DNA of 64,000 bases from contig NZ_MKIO01000020.1 of NCBI RefSeq assembly GCF_001938945.1, forward strand, positions 1 through 64,000, written 5' to 3'. How positions within the stretch are numbered: position 1 is the first letter of the stretch; every line of letters begins with the position of its first letter. This document shows, piece after piece, positions 1-7,294 of this stretch. The stretch is from Xaviernesmea rhizosphaerae. Lineage in GTDB: Bacteria > Pseudomonadota > Alphaproteobacteria > Rhizobiales > Rhizobiaceae. Under the pieces are notes generated by a model. The model saw nothing but the letters and a program-made list of their open reading frames with translations. It was not told where the DNA came from and did no database searches. Position numbers and translations under genes: made by a program.

Positions 1-76
1 ACCATCAAAGCCTCCTGTCAAACAAGGAGACCCTCGGCAACAAACCTTGCCCCAGCCTGACGTCTGTCAACAGACC

Positions 77-877
77 TTAGCGCGCCCTGAGATATTTCGA
101 GGTCTTGAGAAAGGAGCCGGGCTCCGGGCCGAAGGTCCGCCACATCGCGGCGATGCGCTCGAGATAGCGCTCCAGATCCTGCACGGCCAGGATTTCCTCA
201 ACGGCCGTCTCGATGGCCCCGGCATCCTGTCGGTGCTCGACATGCTTGATCTTGAAGGCATCCAGCATCTGGGGCTGGTAGTCGATGCCGAGCTGCTCGC
301 ACAGTTTCGGCACCTGGGTGGCGGGATCGCGGGCGAAGTCATGATAATTGACCGCGAAGCGGACAGAGGAATGCGGATGGATGATCAGCTCTGCCATCTG
401 CGCAAGCTGCTGGACGATCTCCTCGCTGTCGAACCCCCAGTAGAGACGGGCCGACACGGCGACATCCATCGGATTGCGCAGGATCGTGAACGTCGTCGAT
501 CCCGGAAAGCTCTGATGCAGCACATTCCAGTACCAGGCCGGAAAATCGTCGCCGGCGAAATGCCAGATCGCTTGCGGAATCCCGATCGGCTTGTGCAGCC
601 AGAAGCGCTTTTCGGAGGGAAAGAGGTGGGAAAACAGGCCCTGCACCGCGCGGGCGCAGAAGGCATCCAGATCGAACACCTGGTCCCGGTCGACATTCCT
701 CCTGACCACGCCATTGCTCTGCTCCGCCGCCATCCAGCCAAAGAAGATGGTCTGCGCGGTCTCTCCGATGAAGTCCACCGCGGGGTGATGGTCCAGAACC
801 GAGGAGACCAGCGAGGTCCCGGAGCGTCCGAAGGAGATCAGGGTAAACGGCGTGTTGATGTTCGCAGGATTCGGCAT
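77..877 (-). CDS. PAPS-dependent sulfotransferase
   Basis: The 266-residue product resembles sulfotransferases that move the sulfuryl group of PAPS to a hydroxyl or amine acceptor. Near the N-terminus, SFGRSGTSLVSS (residues 15-26) fits the 5'-phosphosulfate-binding loop, and TILRNPMDVAVSARLYWGF in the middle fits the 3'-phosphate-binding segment with its Arg and Ser. The start at 877 is preferred because AAGGCGGAG lies just upstream and the P-loop begins at residue 17; an open frame continues to 997 but overlaps the gene before it. It follows the CysN-CysC-like gene by 22 bp on the same strand, so the two are probably co-transcribed, with the kinase supplying PAPS. The acceptor is unknown; a surface polysaccharide, lipid or Nod-factor-like molecule would fit the NodH/NodQ precedent. 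Function at family level is well supported; substrate is not. Confidence 0.85.
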   Translation of the reverse strand: MPNPANINTPFTLISFGRSGTSLVSSVLDHHPAVDFIGETAQTIFFGWMAAEQSNGVVRRNVDRDQVFDLDAFCARAVQGLFSHLFPSEKRFWLHKPIGIPQAIWHFAGDDFPAWYWNVLHQSFPGSTTFTILRNPMDVAVSARLYWGFDSEEIVQQLAQMAELIIHPHSSVRFAVNYHDFARDPATQVPKLCEQLGIDYQPQMLDAFKIKHVEHRQDAGAIETAVEEILAVQDLERYLERIAAMWRTFGPEPGSFLKTSKYLRAR

Positions 878-899
878 GCTCCGCCTTTTCACGAATTTT

Positions 900-2798
900 T
901 TAAATGTCGGTGATGTGCCGGACCAAAAGGTCGGCCGCCTCCTGCACGGAAAGGATCGACGTATCCAGCACGAGCTCGGCGGCTTCCGGCTCCTCATAGG
1001 GGCTGTCGATGCCGGTGAAGTTCTTCAGCTCTCCCGCGCGGGCCTTGCGGTAGAGACCCTTGGGATCGCGGGCCTCGGCGATTTCCACCGAGGCCTTGAC
1101 GTGGACCTCGACGAATTCGCCCGCGGCCATCAGCTTGCGCGCCATCCACCGGTCGCTGCGAAAGGGCGAGATGAAGGCACACAGGACGATCAGGCCGGCA
1201 TCGCTCATCAGCCGGGCCACTTCCGCCACGCGGCGGATATTTTCCACCCGCTCCGGCTCGGTGAAGCCGAGGTCGCGGTTCAGGCCGTGGCGCACATTGT
1301 CGCCGTCGAGCAGGAACGTATGCCGGCCCGCCGCCGCGAGCTTCTGTTCCGCCAGATTGGCGATCGCCGATTTTCCGGCGCCCGACAGGCCCGTCATCCA
1401 GACCACCAGCGGCGTCTGCTGCTTCATCGCCGCGCGGCGGTGGCGGTCAATGGTCAGCGCCTGCCAATGAATATTGTCGGCGCGGCGCAAGGCCTGGCGG
1501 ATCCGGCCGAGGCCGACCACGCGTCCGCAGACCGGGTCCGTCAGTTGGAAGCAGCTGAGACCATTGGTCTCCACATCGAAGGCCAGAGGGGTCTCAAGCG
1601 CAATATCCGCGATGCCGATGCCGGAAGGGCCGAGACTGTCGGCCGCCGGCGCGTGGGTCATGTCGAGATCGACCGCCTGTCTCAGCCGGGTGATCGCGGC
1701 GAATGTGGACTGGCCGCCGAGATCGAGGCCATAGCTCCCTGGCACAAGCGGCGCCCTGTCGAACCAGGCGATCGCGGCTTCGACCTGATCGGTCACCTCG
1801 CAAGGCCGGTTCGCAGGAACGACGATCTGGCCCGGCTGGCAGGCGGCAGGCGCCGACAGCGTCAGCCGCAGGGCGACAGGGCCCGCGCCATCCTCCTCCT
1901 TACGCTCCAGCGTCACCAGGCCGCTGACGGATGACAGCAGGCCGCCGGGCAGGATACGGACCTCATCGCCGGCCGCGATAAAGCCCTGGCAGACCGTGCC
2001 GTCAACGCAAGGGGCTTCCGGCCGGCTCGGATCGACGGACGTGACGGCCAATCTGAAGGGCCGCTTCTCCTCCGGCGTCAGCCGCGCCGCTTCGGCCTCG
2101 AGAACCTCGATGAGCCTCGGCCCGGTAAACCAGGCGGGGGAGAGCGCTGGCGTTCCGGGCGCCTGGCCGTCCGGGCGCGCGTCGGCCTGGACCCGGTCGT
2201 CCCCGGTCGTTTCGCGTGAACCGCCGGAAAGCGCGATCACCGGCGGCATCTGCCGATCGCCGAAAAGGGCCGCGATCTCCGCATGGATCGTCTCGAACCG
2301 TTTCCTGCCATCCTCGGTCTGATCGACGGCCGTCAGCGCGATGACGAGGCCGCTGCGGCGAAAGAGATGGTGGCGGATCAAGAGGTCGCGCATGCCGTCC
2401 CGCGCCAAGTCGCGCGCATCGACCGCGAGAAGCACGATGTCGGCCAGGATCAGCGCCTCCAGCCGCGAAAGCGGGGACGCGTCCGCGTCGGCGTCGCTCT
2501 GCGCGATCATCCAGGGCTGTGCGTGAAGGCGCAGGCTATGGCGCGCCTGCGGACCGGCCTTGCCGGCCAGGGCCTCGGCCAGCCGGGATGTGCCGACATG
2601 CGTCGCGCCGCAGATCAGCAGCGTGCCTGCCGGCCGATCCTCCCCCGGTGCAAGTCCGCCGGCATTGCGGCCTGCCAGGGCGGAGCGCCGGAACGCGGAG
2701 GTCAGACTGTAGAAGGTCAGCTTCGTCATCCCTGGGAGCGCGGCCAGAGTCAGGATGATGTTTCTCCCCGTCATGAACCATGATGCAACCGCAGGCAT
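900..2798 (-). CDS. CysN-like (degenerate GTPase) / CysC APS kinase fusion
   Basis: A fusion laid out like NodQ/CysNC. The C-terminal part (from about residue 458 of 632) is an intact APS kinase that phosphorylates adenylyl sulfate to PAPS: P-loop GLSGAGKS (470-477), LDGDNVRHGLNRDLGF, FISPFRSDR and the lid DPKGLYRKARAGELKNFTGI. The N-terminal part aligns by eye with the CysN sulfate adenylyltransferase GTPase, but its G1 loop reads GATHVGTS (no Lys-Ser/Thr), the DTPGHEQY switch-II segment is missing, and the NKxD motif reads TAVD. The beta-barrel domain II is still recognisable (VDGTVCQGFIAAGDEVRILP). No cysD is adjacent. The start is uncertain: 2798, 2774 and 2729 are all in frame and none has a good ribosome site. 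It most likely acts as an APS kinase serving the sulfotransferase downstream; the CysN half is probably a structural relic or a non-GTPase scaffold. Confidence 0.82.
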   Translation of the reverse strand: MPAVASWFMTGRNIILTLAALPGMTKLTFYSLTSAFRRSALAGRNAGGLAPGEDRPAGTLLICGATHVGTSRLAEALAGKAGPQARHSLRLHAQPWMIAQSDADADASPLSRLEALILADIVLLAVDARDLARDGMRDLLIRHHLFRRSGLVIALTAVDQTEDGRKRFETIHAEIAALFGDRQMPPVIALSGGSRETTGDDRVQADARPDGQAPGTPALSPAWFTGPRLIEVLEAEAARLTPEEKRPFRLAVTSVDPSRPEAPCVDGTVCQGFIAAGDEVRILPGGLLSSVSGLVTLERKEEDGAGPVALRLTLSAPAACQPGQIVVPANRPCEVTDQVEAAIAWFDRAPLVPGSYGLDLGGQSTFAAITRLRQAVDLDMTHAPAADSLGPSGIGIADIALETPLAFDVETNGLSCFQLTDPVCGRVVGLGRIRQALRRADNIHWQALTIDRHRRAAMKQQTPLVVWMTGLSGAGKSAIANLAEQKLAAAGRHTFLLDGDNVRHGLNRDLGFTEPERVENIRRVAEVARLMSDAGLIVLCAFISPFRSDRWMARKLMAAGEFVEVHVKASVEIAEARDPKGLYRKARAGELKNFTGIDSPYEEPEAAELVLDTSILSVQEAADLLVRHITDI

Positions 2799-3237
2799 GT
2801 ATTTCGTGGCCCGCAGGCACGCCGCTGTTGATGTGCCTGTTCTACCGCCGAGCGTGTATCCGCCTTATTCGCCGTGTCAGTCGGCGGTTGCAAGATAAAT
2901 TTGCCGAAACCGTCAAAATTCCCGACAGACTATCGAAATTCTCCGCGTTTCGCAGAAAATTCGATGCTATTCGGTCGATCGGTTCGTACGGCTTTCCCCC
3001 GCATGAGGCGGAATCCTTGACGAATATTGTTCTAAGCCATGCCATGCCCAATAGGCCTGATTTTCAGGCTGTGGCCTGTGGCTGGCATGCTCACTCTGGG
3101 TAAAATTTAAGCATATCGCCTTTTCATGCGATCTGGGCGTGTATCCACACCGACAGCGGCCATGCGCGAAGGCATGTTCGCGGCGATGCGCGGTGCCTGC
3201 CGCTGTCAGTGGCCCCGGCCTTGCCAGCCCATCGCTT
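2799..3237. other. Intergenic region, no gene recognised
   Basis: About 440 bp between the divergent cysNC-like and XRE genes. I see no conserved reading frame, tRNA or strong terminator. It must carry the promoters for both directions; the AT-rich stretch around 3100-3120 (GTAAAATTTAAGCATAT) is the only promoter-like patch, and I cannot assign a -10/-35 pair with confidence. Confidence 0.5.
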
Positions 3238-3255
3238 TGTCCACTATGATGGACA
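3238..3255. promoter_or_regulatory. Candidate XRE operator, TGTCCA-N6-TGGACA
   Basis: A perfect 6-bp inverted repeat with a 6-bp spacer ends one base before the preferred ATG (3257) of the XRE-cupin gene. The half-site ATGATGGAC found here recurs in the longer palindrome before the acetyltransferase gene (3952-3988). This is what one expects of an autoregulated HTH repressor, but the binding protein is inferred from position only. Confidence 0.5.
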
Positions 3256-3256
3256 G

Positions 3257-3826
3257 ATGACAGGGATCCAGGACCTCGACCGCCGCATCGGCGCCCGCAT
3301 CCGCCTCGAGCGCGACCTCAGGGGCTGGTCGCTGACCGATTTGGCCGGGCGGGCCGGCGTTTCGCGGGCGATGATCAACAAGGTGGAGCGGGGCGAGAGC
3401 AGTCCGACGGCCCAGCTTCTGGGCAAGCTTTCCGGCGCCTTCGGCCTCAGCATGTCGACCCTGATGGCGCGGGCCGAGCGCGGGCAGGGACGCCTCGCGC
3501 GCCGCGCCGAACAGCCGCTCTGGACCGATCCCGAGACCGGCTATCTCCGCCGGCAGGTCTCGCCGCCCACCGAGCTGCCGCTGGAGCTGGTCGAGATCAT
3601 GCTGCCGCCGCGCGCCGAGGTGGCCATGCCCGCCGCCGCCTTTGCCTTTCAGCGCCATCTGATCTGGGTTCTGGAAGGCGCATTGATCTTCACCGAGGGC
3701 AGCCTGCGCCATGCGCTTCAGGCCGGCGACTGCCTGGAACTCGGCCCTCCCGTCGATTGTCGCTTCGACAACGAGACCGAGCTGCCCTGCCGCTACGCCG
3801 TGATGCTGCTGAAACTGGCGCTCTAG
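3257..3826 (+). CDS. XRE-family regulator with cupin domain
   Basis: A 189-residue cytoplasmic DNA-binding protein. An XRE helix-turn-helix occupies about residues 8-65 (recognition region GVSRAMINKVERGESSPTAQ, followed by LGKLSGAFGLSMSTLM), and a small cupin fold follows from about 100 to 185 (HLIWVLEGALIFTEG, then AGDCLELGPPVDCRFDN). Such proteins sense a small ligand through the cupin and repress nearby genes. The start at 3257 is chosen over an earlier in-frame codon (3209) because the domain begins directly after it and the TGTCCA palindrome would otherwise be coding. The TAG stop lies inside a mosaic palindrome. The next gene on the same strand is a GNAT acetyltransferase whose promoter carries a related palindrome, so regulator and enzyme look like a unit. 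Confidence 0.85.
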   Translation: MTGIQDLDRRIGARIRLERDLRGWSLTDLAGRAGVSRAMINKVERGESSPTAQLLGKLSGAFGLSMSTLMARAERGQGRLARRAEQPLWTDPETGYLRRQVSPPTELPLELVEIMLPPRAEVAMPAAAFAFQRHLIWVLEGALIFTEGSLRHALQAGDCLELGPPVDCRFDNETELPCRYAVMLLKLAL

Positions 3827-3884
3827 ATTTTTGTTTTTGCATCGGACCGAAAACCGGTTCCCACTTTTCGGTCCGATGCTCTAA
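3824..3884. repeat. Mosaic palindrome family A, copy 1
   Basis: A perfect 13-bp inverted repeat (ATCGGACCGAAAA at 3841-3853 with its complement at 3865-3877) preceded by a T-rich arm. The same module recurs at 15203, 18371, 45985 and 52583 and in worn form at 5591, 6241, 6801 and 37650. The stop codon of the XRE gene (TAG, 3824-3826) is within the left arm. It resembles the short intergenic mosaic elements of rhizobia. Confidence 0.8.
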
Positions 3885-3951
3885 GAGCGCGAGGCCCCGG
3901 CGCGGCCGCGTTCGGCGCGGCCTGTCCTTAAAAAAACGCTTGCCTTCTTCT

Positions 3952-3988
3952 GTCCATCATTTTAGACAATTTGTCTCAGATGATGGAC
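3952..3988. promoter_or_regulatory. Nested palindrome upstream of the acetyltransferase
   Basis: An outer 9-bp inverted repeat (GTCCATCAT at 3952-3960, ATGATGGAC at 3980-3988) encloses an inner perfect repeat AGACAA-T-TTGTCT (3964-3976). The outer arm shares ATGATGGAC with the palindrome at 3238-3255. Likely a second binding site for the XRE-cupin regulator; assignment is by position and shared half-site. Confidence 0.5.
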
Positions 3989-4001
3989 GATGGGGAGCAT
4001 G

Positions 4002-4508
4002 ATGGAACTCCGCGATGCGATCCCGGCCGATCTCGCCGGCATTACCGAGATCTATAATCATGCGGTGCGCGAGACCACGGCGATCTGGAACGAGACCGAG
4101 GTCGATCTCGCCAATCGCCTCGCCTGGCATGCCGAGCGGCAGCGGCTGGGTTATCCGGTTCTGGTGGCGGTCAGGGGCGGGGCGGTCCTGGGCTTTGCCT
4201 CCTTCGGCGACTGGCGCGCCTTCGACGGCTATCGCCATACGGTCGAGCACTCCATCTATATCAGGGCCGATTGCCATGGGCGCGGGCTCGGCACGGCGCT
4301 GATGCAGGCGCTGATCGGGCGCGCGCGCGCCCTGGGCAAGCATGTGATGGTGGCCAGTATCGAGGCGGGCAATCGCGGCTCGATCCGCCTGCACGAGAAG
4401 CTCGGCTTCCGCCAGGTCGGGCGGATGCCCGAGGTCGGCATGAAGTTCGGCGTCTGGCTGGACCTCGTCTTTCTCCAGCTGCTGCTCGACGATCGCGCGG
4501 CGCCCTGA
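4002..4508 (+). CDS. GNAT N-acetyltransferase, phosphinothricin acetyltransferase-like
   Basis: About 168 residues with the single GNAT fold of the Pat/Bar subfamily, which acetylates the amino group of phosphinothricin or methionine sulfoximine-like amino acids using acetyl-CoA. Diagnostic parts are the N-terminal IYNHAVRETTAIW, the central HSIYIRADCHGRGLGTAL (acetyl-CoA pyrophosphate loop RxxGxG) and SIEAGNRGSIRLHEKLGF near the C-terminus. ATG at 4002 is preferred because GGGGAG sits 4 bases upstream; in-frame ATGs at 3990 and 3999 are possible. It follows the XRE-cupin regulator after about 175 bp containing a mosaic repeat and a palindrome, so it probably has its own controlled promoter. 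True substrate unknown. Confidence 0.85.
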   Translation: MELRDAIPADLAGITEIYNHAVRETTAIWNETEVDLANRLAWHAERQRLGYPVLVAVRGGAVLGFASFGDWRAFDGYRHTVEHSIYIRADCHGRGLGTALMQALIGRARALGKHVMVASIEAGNRGSIRLHEKLGFRQVGRMPEVGMKFGVWLDLVFLQLLLDDRAAP

Positions 4509-4842
4509 TGGTCATCCTGCTTCTGCCGGCGGCCAAGGCCAGGGCGTCGCTTGTCCGTTCAGCGCCCGCAGCGCCGGGTGAACGCTGAAGGGCGAGCCAT
4601 CAAGCCCTGAGAAAATCTGCACATTATTGTCCGCCGCACAGAGGGCTTTTCCGTCGACCAAGGGAATTTGAAATTAAAATTTGACAATAAAGGTCGAGGC
4701 CGCAATAAGTGGCTCATTGAGCTTTTTTTACCGCGCGATTGGCACCGCGCTTTGAGCGAACCCTCCCTTTAAAATGTCGTTATCACCATCCGCCGGGCAT
4801 CGTGCCCCTGCGGTCGTTTCTTTGCTATGAGAGGGTTCTAAA
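4509..4842. other. Intergenic region and long leader of the cold-shock gene
   Basis: No reading frame of note. The AT-rich tract around 4660-4735, including TTGACA at 4681-4686, is the likely promoter zone of the cold-shock gene, which implies a transcribed leader of roughly 100 bases or more, common for csp mRNAs. I could not define the -10 box. Confidence 0.4.
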
Positions 4843-5052
4843 ATGGCCACTGGCACCGTAAAATGGTTTAACTCCACCAAGGGCTTCGGCTTTATCCAGC
4901 CGGACAATGGCGGGGCTGATGCCTTCGTTCACATCTCCGCCGTCGAACGCGCCGGCATGCGCGAAATCGTCGAAGGCCAGAAGCTGGCTTACGACCTCGA
5001 GCAGGACCGCAAGTCCGGCAAGATGTCGGCCTGCAACCTGCGCGCCGCCTGA
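4843..5052 (+). CDS. Cold-shock protein, CspA family
   Basis: A complete 69-residue single cold-shock domain. It has the standard opening GTVKWFNSTKGFGFI (RNP1 KGFGFI) and RNP2 in DAFVHISAVERAG. Such proteins bind single-stranded RNA and DNA and melt structure in mRNAs, acting in cold adaptation or stationary phase. GAGAGGG lies upstream of the ATG. A GC-rich hairpin follows the stop. Two small charged proteins lie downstream on the same strand; one of them (6416) is of a type often found near csp genes in this order. Confidence 0.95.
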   Translation: MATGTVKWFNSTKGFGFIQPDNGGADAFVHISAVERAGMREIVEGQKLAYDLEQDRKSGKMSACNLRAA

Positions 5053-5062
5053 TTTTGCTCCT

Positions 5063-5088
5063 CCGCCCGAGGGGTGACCTTCGGGCGG
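5063..5088 (+). terminator. Hairpin after the cold-shock gene
   Basis: CCGCCCGA (5063-5070) pairs with TCGGGCGG (5081-5088) across a 10-base loop, eleven bases past the csp stop. There is no T-run, so it may be an mRNA-stabilising hairpin rather than a classical terminator. Confidence 0.45.
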
Positions 5089-5546
5089 GTCTGCTGCCGC
5101 CGGGCAGCGGTGAAAGTCTTTCGCCGAGACATCGAGCCGAGACATCGAACAGACATCGGTAAAAACACGATGCCATCGAATGATCGGGAAAGGCTTTTCC
5201 GCCGATCCGAAGCGGCGACGAAACTTCGCAGCAGCGCGCCGTCTCGGCGGCGATGCTGCGGAACATAAGAGATCCGGCACGGCGGAAAATCCGGGCTTTT
5301 CCGGGCAGGGCCGAGGTTTGAGCGGCGCTGGACGCGTCAGGGCTGAAAGAGCCTGACGACGCGAACCGTGCCAACAGCACCCGCCAAGACCCCCTGCCAG
5401 AGCGCGGCGTCCAACAAGCCCGATGCGTTAGGCCGATCATATAGATCGCGGCGCAGACAGGCCCGACGCCAACGGCCGATCTCCGGGACTTCCCACGACC
5501 CTGACCACGGATGAAATGGCACGGTCGCGTGATGGAGACCCAGGCG
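5089..5546. other. Intergenic, possible unannotated transcript
   Basis: No convincing protein-coding frame. A hairpin around 5333-5363 (GTCAGGGCT with AGCCTGAC) and the strong intrinsic terminator at 5547-5575 suggest that something transcribed on the plus strand ends here. It could be read-through from csp or a small RNA. I do not recognise the sequence. Confidence 0.3.
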
Positions 5547-5575
5547 AGGTCAGGCAGTCTTGCCTGGCCTTTTTC
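5547..5575 (+). terminator. Intrinsic terminator
   Basis: AGGTCAGGCA (5547-5556) pairs with TGCCTGGCCT (5561-5570), one G-T wobble in ten pairs, four-base loop, followed by TTTTC. Good Rho-independent form on the plus strand, although the nearest recognised plus-strand gene is csp, about 500 bp upstream. Confidence 0.65.
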
Positions 5576-5590
5576 ATTTCCGGCGCCGCT

Positions 5591-5683
5591 GGAGCATCGG
5601 CCCGAAGGCCGGTCTCAGGCGCTCGGAAATCTCAACAAAAATCCAGAGGAGCGGACTGCGTATGATTTTCAGTCCGATGCGCT
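5591..5683. repeat. Mosaic palindrome family A, worn copy
   Basis: Begins GGAGCATCGG and ends TTTTCAGTCCGATGC, matching the ends of the better copy at 15203-15306, with many internal changes. Another worn fragment of the same family lies at about 6241-6295 (GGAGCATTCCGCC to AATCCGATGTGAAA). Confidence 0.55.
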
Positions 5684-5945
5684 GAAGCATGTCGCGCTCT
5701 GTCAGATTCGCTCCCGGCGCTTCAAGTCTTTGATTTTACCGCATGTCATTGTCGCAAAGCCGTCCCGCGCTTTTGCGCCACACGCTGTGGACCATCTGTA
5801 TGCGCGCGCGATCTACAGGACAGGATGCGACGGTCTTCCGCCCGCCGCCAGGGCCGCAGCGCGCGCCCCACGGGCCCTTGCGCGGAGACGCGAAAGGTTA
5901 TCCGACACAGCAACCGTCCACGCCACGGGCGGGAGGAGGAACAGC

Positions 5946-6164
5946 ATGAACAACAGCTTCAGCAAGCCGCGCCAGCAGGCGGAAATCGCCTTCGGCAAAA
6001 CCCAGGGCCGCGCCGGCACGCCAGCGCAGGGCGGCGCCCCTGCCCGAGACCGCGCTTTCGACGAGCTCGAAACGATCAAGGCGGCCCGCGAGGCGAAGAC
6101 CGAGCGATTGCGCGCGGCGCGTCTTGCCAGGGAAGCCGGGGATGGCCTACAGCAAGGGAAATAG
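5946..6164 (+). CDS. Small charged hypothetical protein
   Basis: A 72-residue product with a strong ribosome site (GGGAGGAGG) 6 bases before the ATG. The N-terminal half is Gly/Ala/Gln-rich and probably disordered; the C-terminal half, starting FDELETIKAAREAKTERLRA, should form one charged helix. No signal peptide or membrane segment. The style resembles the helical small proteins found beside cold-shock genes in alphaproteobacteria, including the next gene. I do not recognise a family with certainty. Confidence 0.55.
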   Translation: MNNSFSKPRQQAEIAFGKTQGRAGTPAQGGAPARDRAFDELETIKAAREAKTERLRAARLAREAGDGLQQGK

Positions 6165-6415
6165 GATAAGACGCAGCTTGCCGTCATACCGACAAACGGC
6201 ATGACAGGCCGCCGCCTGGTTCCCGAGCGGACACCGCGCCTGGAGCATTCCGCCAATGTGCGGGACCCCGTCTTCGGGACAATCCGATGTGAAACCAACC
6301 AGTCCGGAGCATCCGTCCGATGCCCGGCGCGCCTGCGACAGACGCCCCGTCGCCCCAGTGGCGCGTCGGACAAACACGATAATGCCCCCTTTCGATTTTC
6401 TATGGATGGAAACTT

Positions 6416-6796
6416 TTGAAGAACGCCCGCAACAATGAACTGACCGACCGCCGCCAGAGCGCCCAGGAGGCCAAGGCTGCACAATTGAAGGCCTATCGCG
6501 ACGCCCAGGCCCAGCCCGATCCCGAGCGCGCCGCCCGCCAGGCCGAACGCGCCGCCGTGGCCGCCGCCCGCGAAGCCCGCCGCATCGAGCGCGAGGAAGC
6601 CAAGCGCGCGGAAAAAATCCGTCTGGCTGAGGAAGCCGCCGCGCGCGAAGCAGCACTTGAAGCCGAAGCCCGCGCGGAAGCCGAGGCCCGCGAACTGGCC
6701 GAAAAGACCCGCATCGCCCGCGTTGTCGAAGACGAAGCCGCCCGCAAGGCCGAGCGCGACCGCCGCTACGCCGCCCGCAAGGCGCGCAAGAACTAA
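6416..6796 (+). CDS. DUF6481-like small helical protein
   Basis: A 126-residue, Ala/Glu/Arg-rich protein predicted to be one long charged helix or coiled coil (repeated patterns such as AAREARRIEREEAKRAEK and ARKAERDRRYAARKAR). The opening KNARNNELTDRRQSAQEAKA matches my memory of the DUF6481 family, whose genes often sit near cold-shock genes in alphaproteobacteria. The frame appears to start at a TTG (6416) with GGATGGA five bases upstream; no in-frame ATG is nearby. Function unknown; an RNA-associated role is only a guess from composition and neighbourhood. Confidence 0.65.
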   Translation: MKNARNNELTDRRQSAQEAKAAQLKAYRDAQAQPDPERAARQAERAAVAAAREARRIEREEAKRAEKIRLAEEAAAREAALEAEARAEAEARELAEKTRIARVVEDEAARKAERDRRYAARKARKN

Positions 6797-6800
6797 GGCA

Positions 6801-7145
6801 TCTGACGGAAAGCGGGAACCGGTTTTCGGAAAAATGCGATATGAACGGTCAGTTCTATAGCATCGGTCTGAGAATCGTCCTGCGCGGCCCATGACGCGAC
6901 GCTCTGCGACCTTGGCTGGCCCCTCATCCGACCCTTCGGGCCACCTTCTGCCCGCTGGGGAGAAGAGACCGGGGCCGACAGCGCGGGGCTTCAAATTTAC
7001 AGTTGAGAAGCCGCTTTTCCTACGGTCTGAAGAGGGCGTGAGACGGTGCTGCACGTCTCTTCTCCCCAGCGGGTGGGCCGAAGGACGGGACGAGACCCGT
7101 GGATCTTCCCCGGTCGGGTGCCGGCAGGCGGATGAGGGGGTATTG
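6801..7145. repeat. Composite mosaic element, family A plus paired family B
   Basis: A family A module (CGGGAACCGGTTTTCGG... to about 6872) is followed by two inverted family B units: 6907-6968 (CCCCTCATCCGACCCTTCGG... GGGGAGAAGAGA) and its inverted partner at about 7053-7145. The roughly 85 bp between the B units is unlike the interior of the equivalent element at 46092-46300. No coding capacity. The rest of the gap to 7294 shows nothing recognisable. Confidence 0.7.
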
Positions 7146-7294
7146 CCGCCCGCAAACGCGTGCGTCATATCCAGTGATCTGACCCGGGCCCAAGCTCCAT
7201 AGAGCTGTTTGCGCATGACGACGTCGCGGCGGCCGCTGAGGGATGGTCCGCCCGGCCGGCACGCGCGCGGCGCACCGACCGGGTTCCTTTGCCC

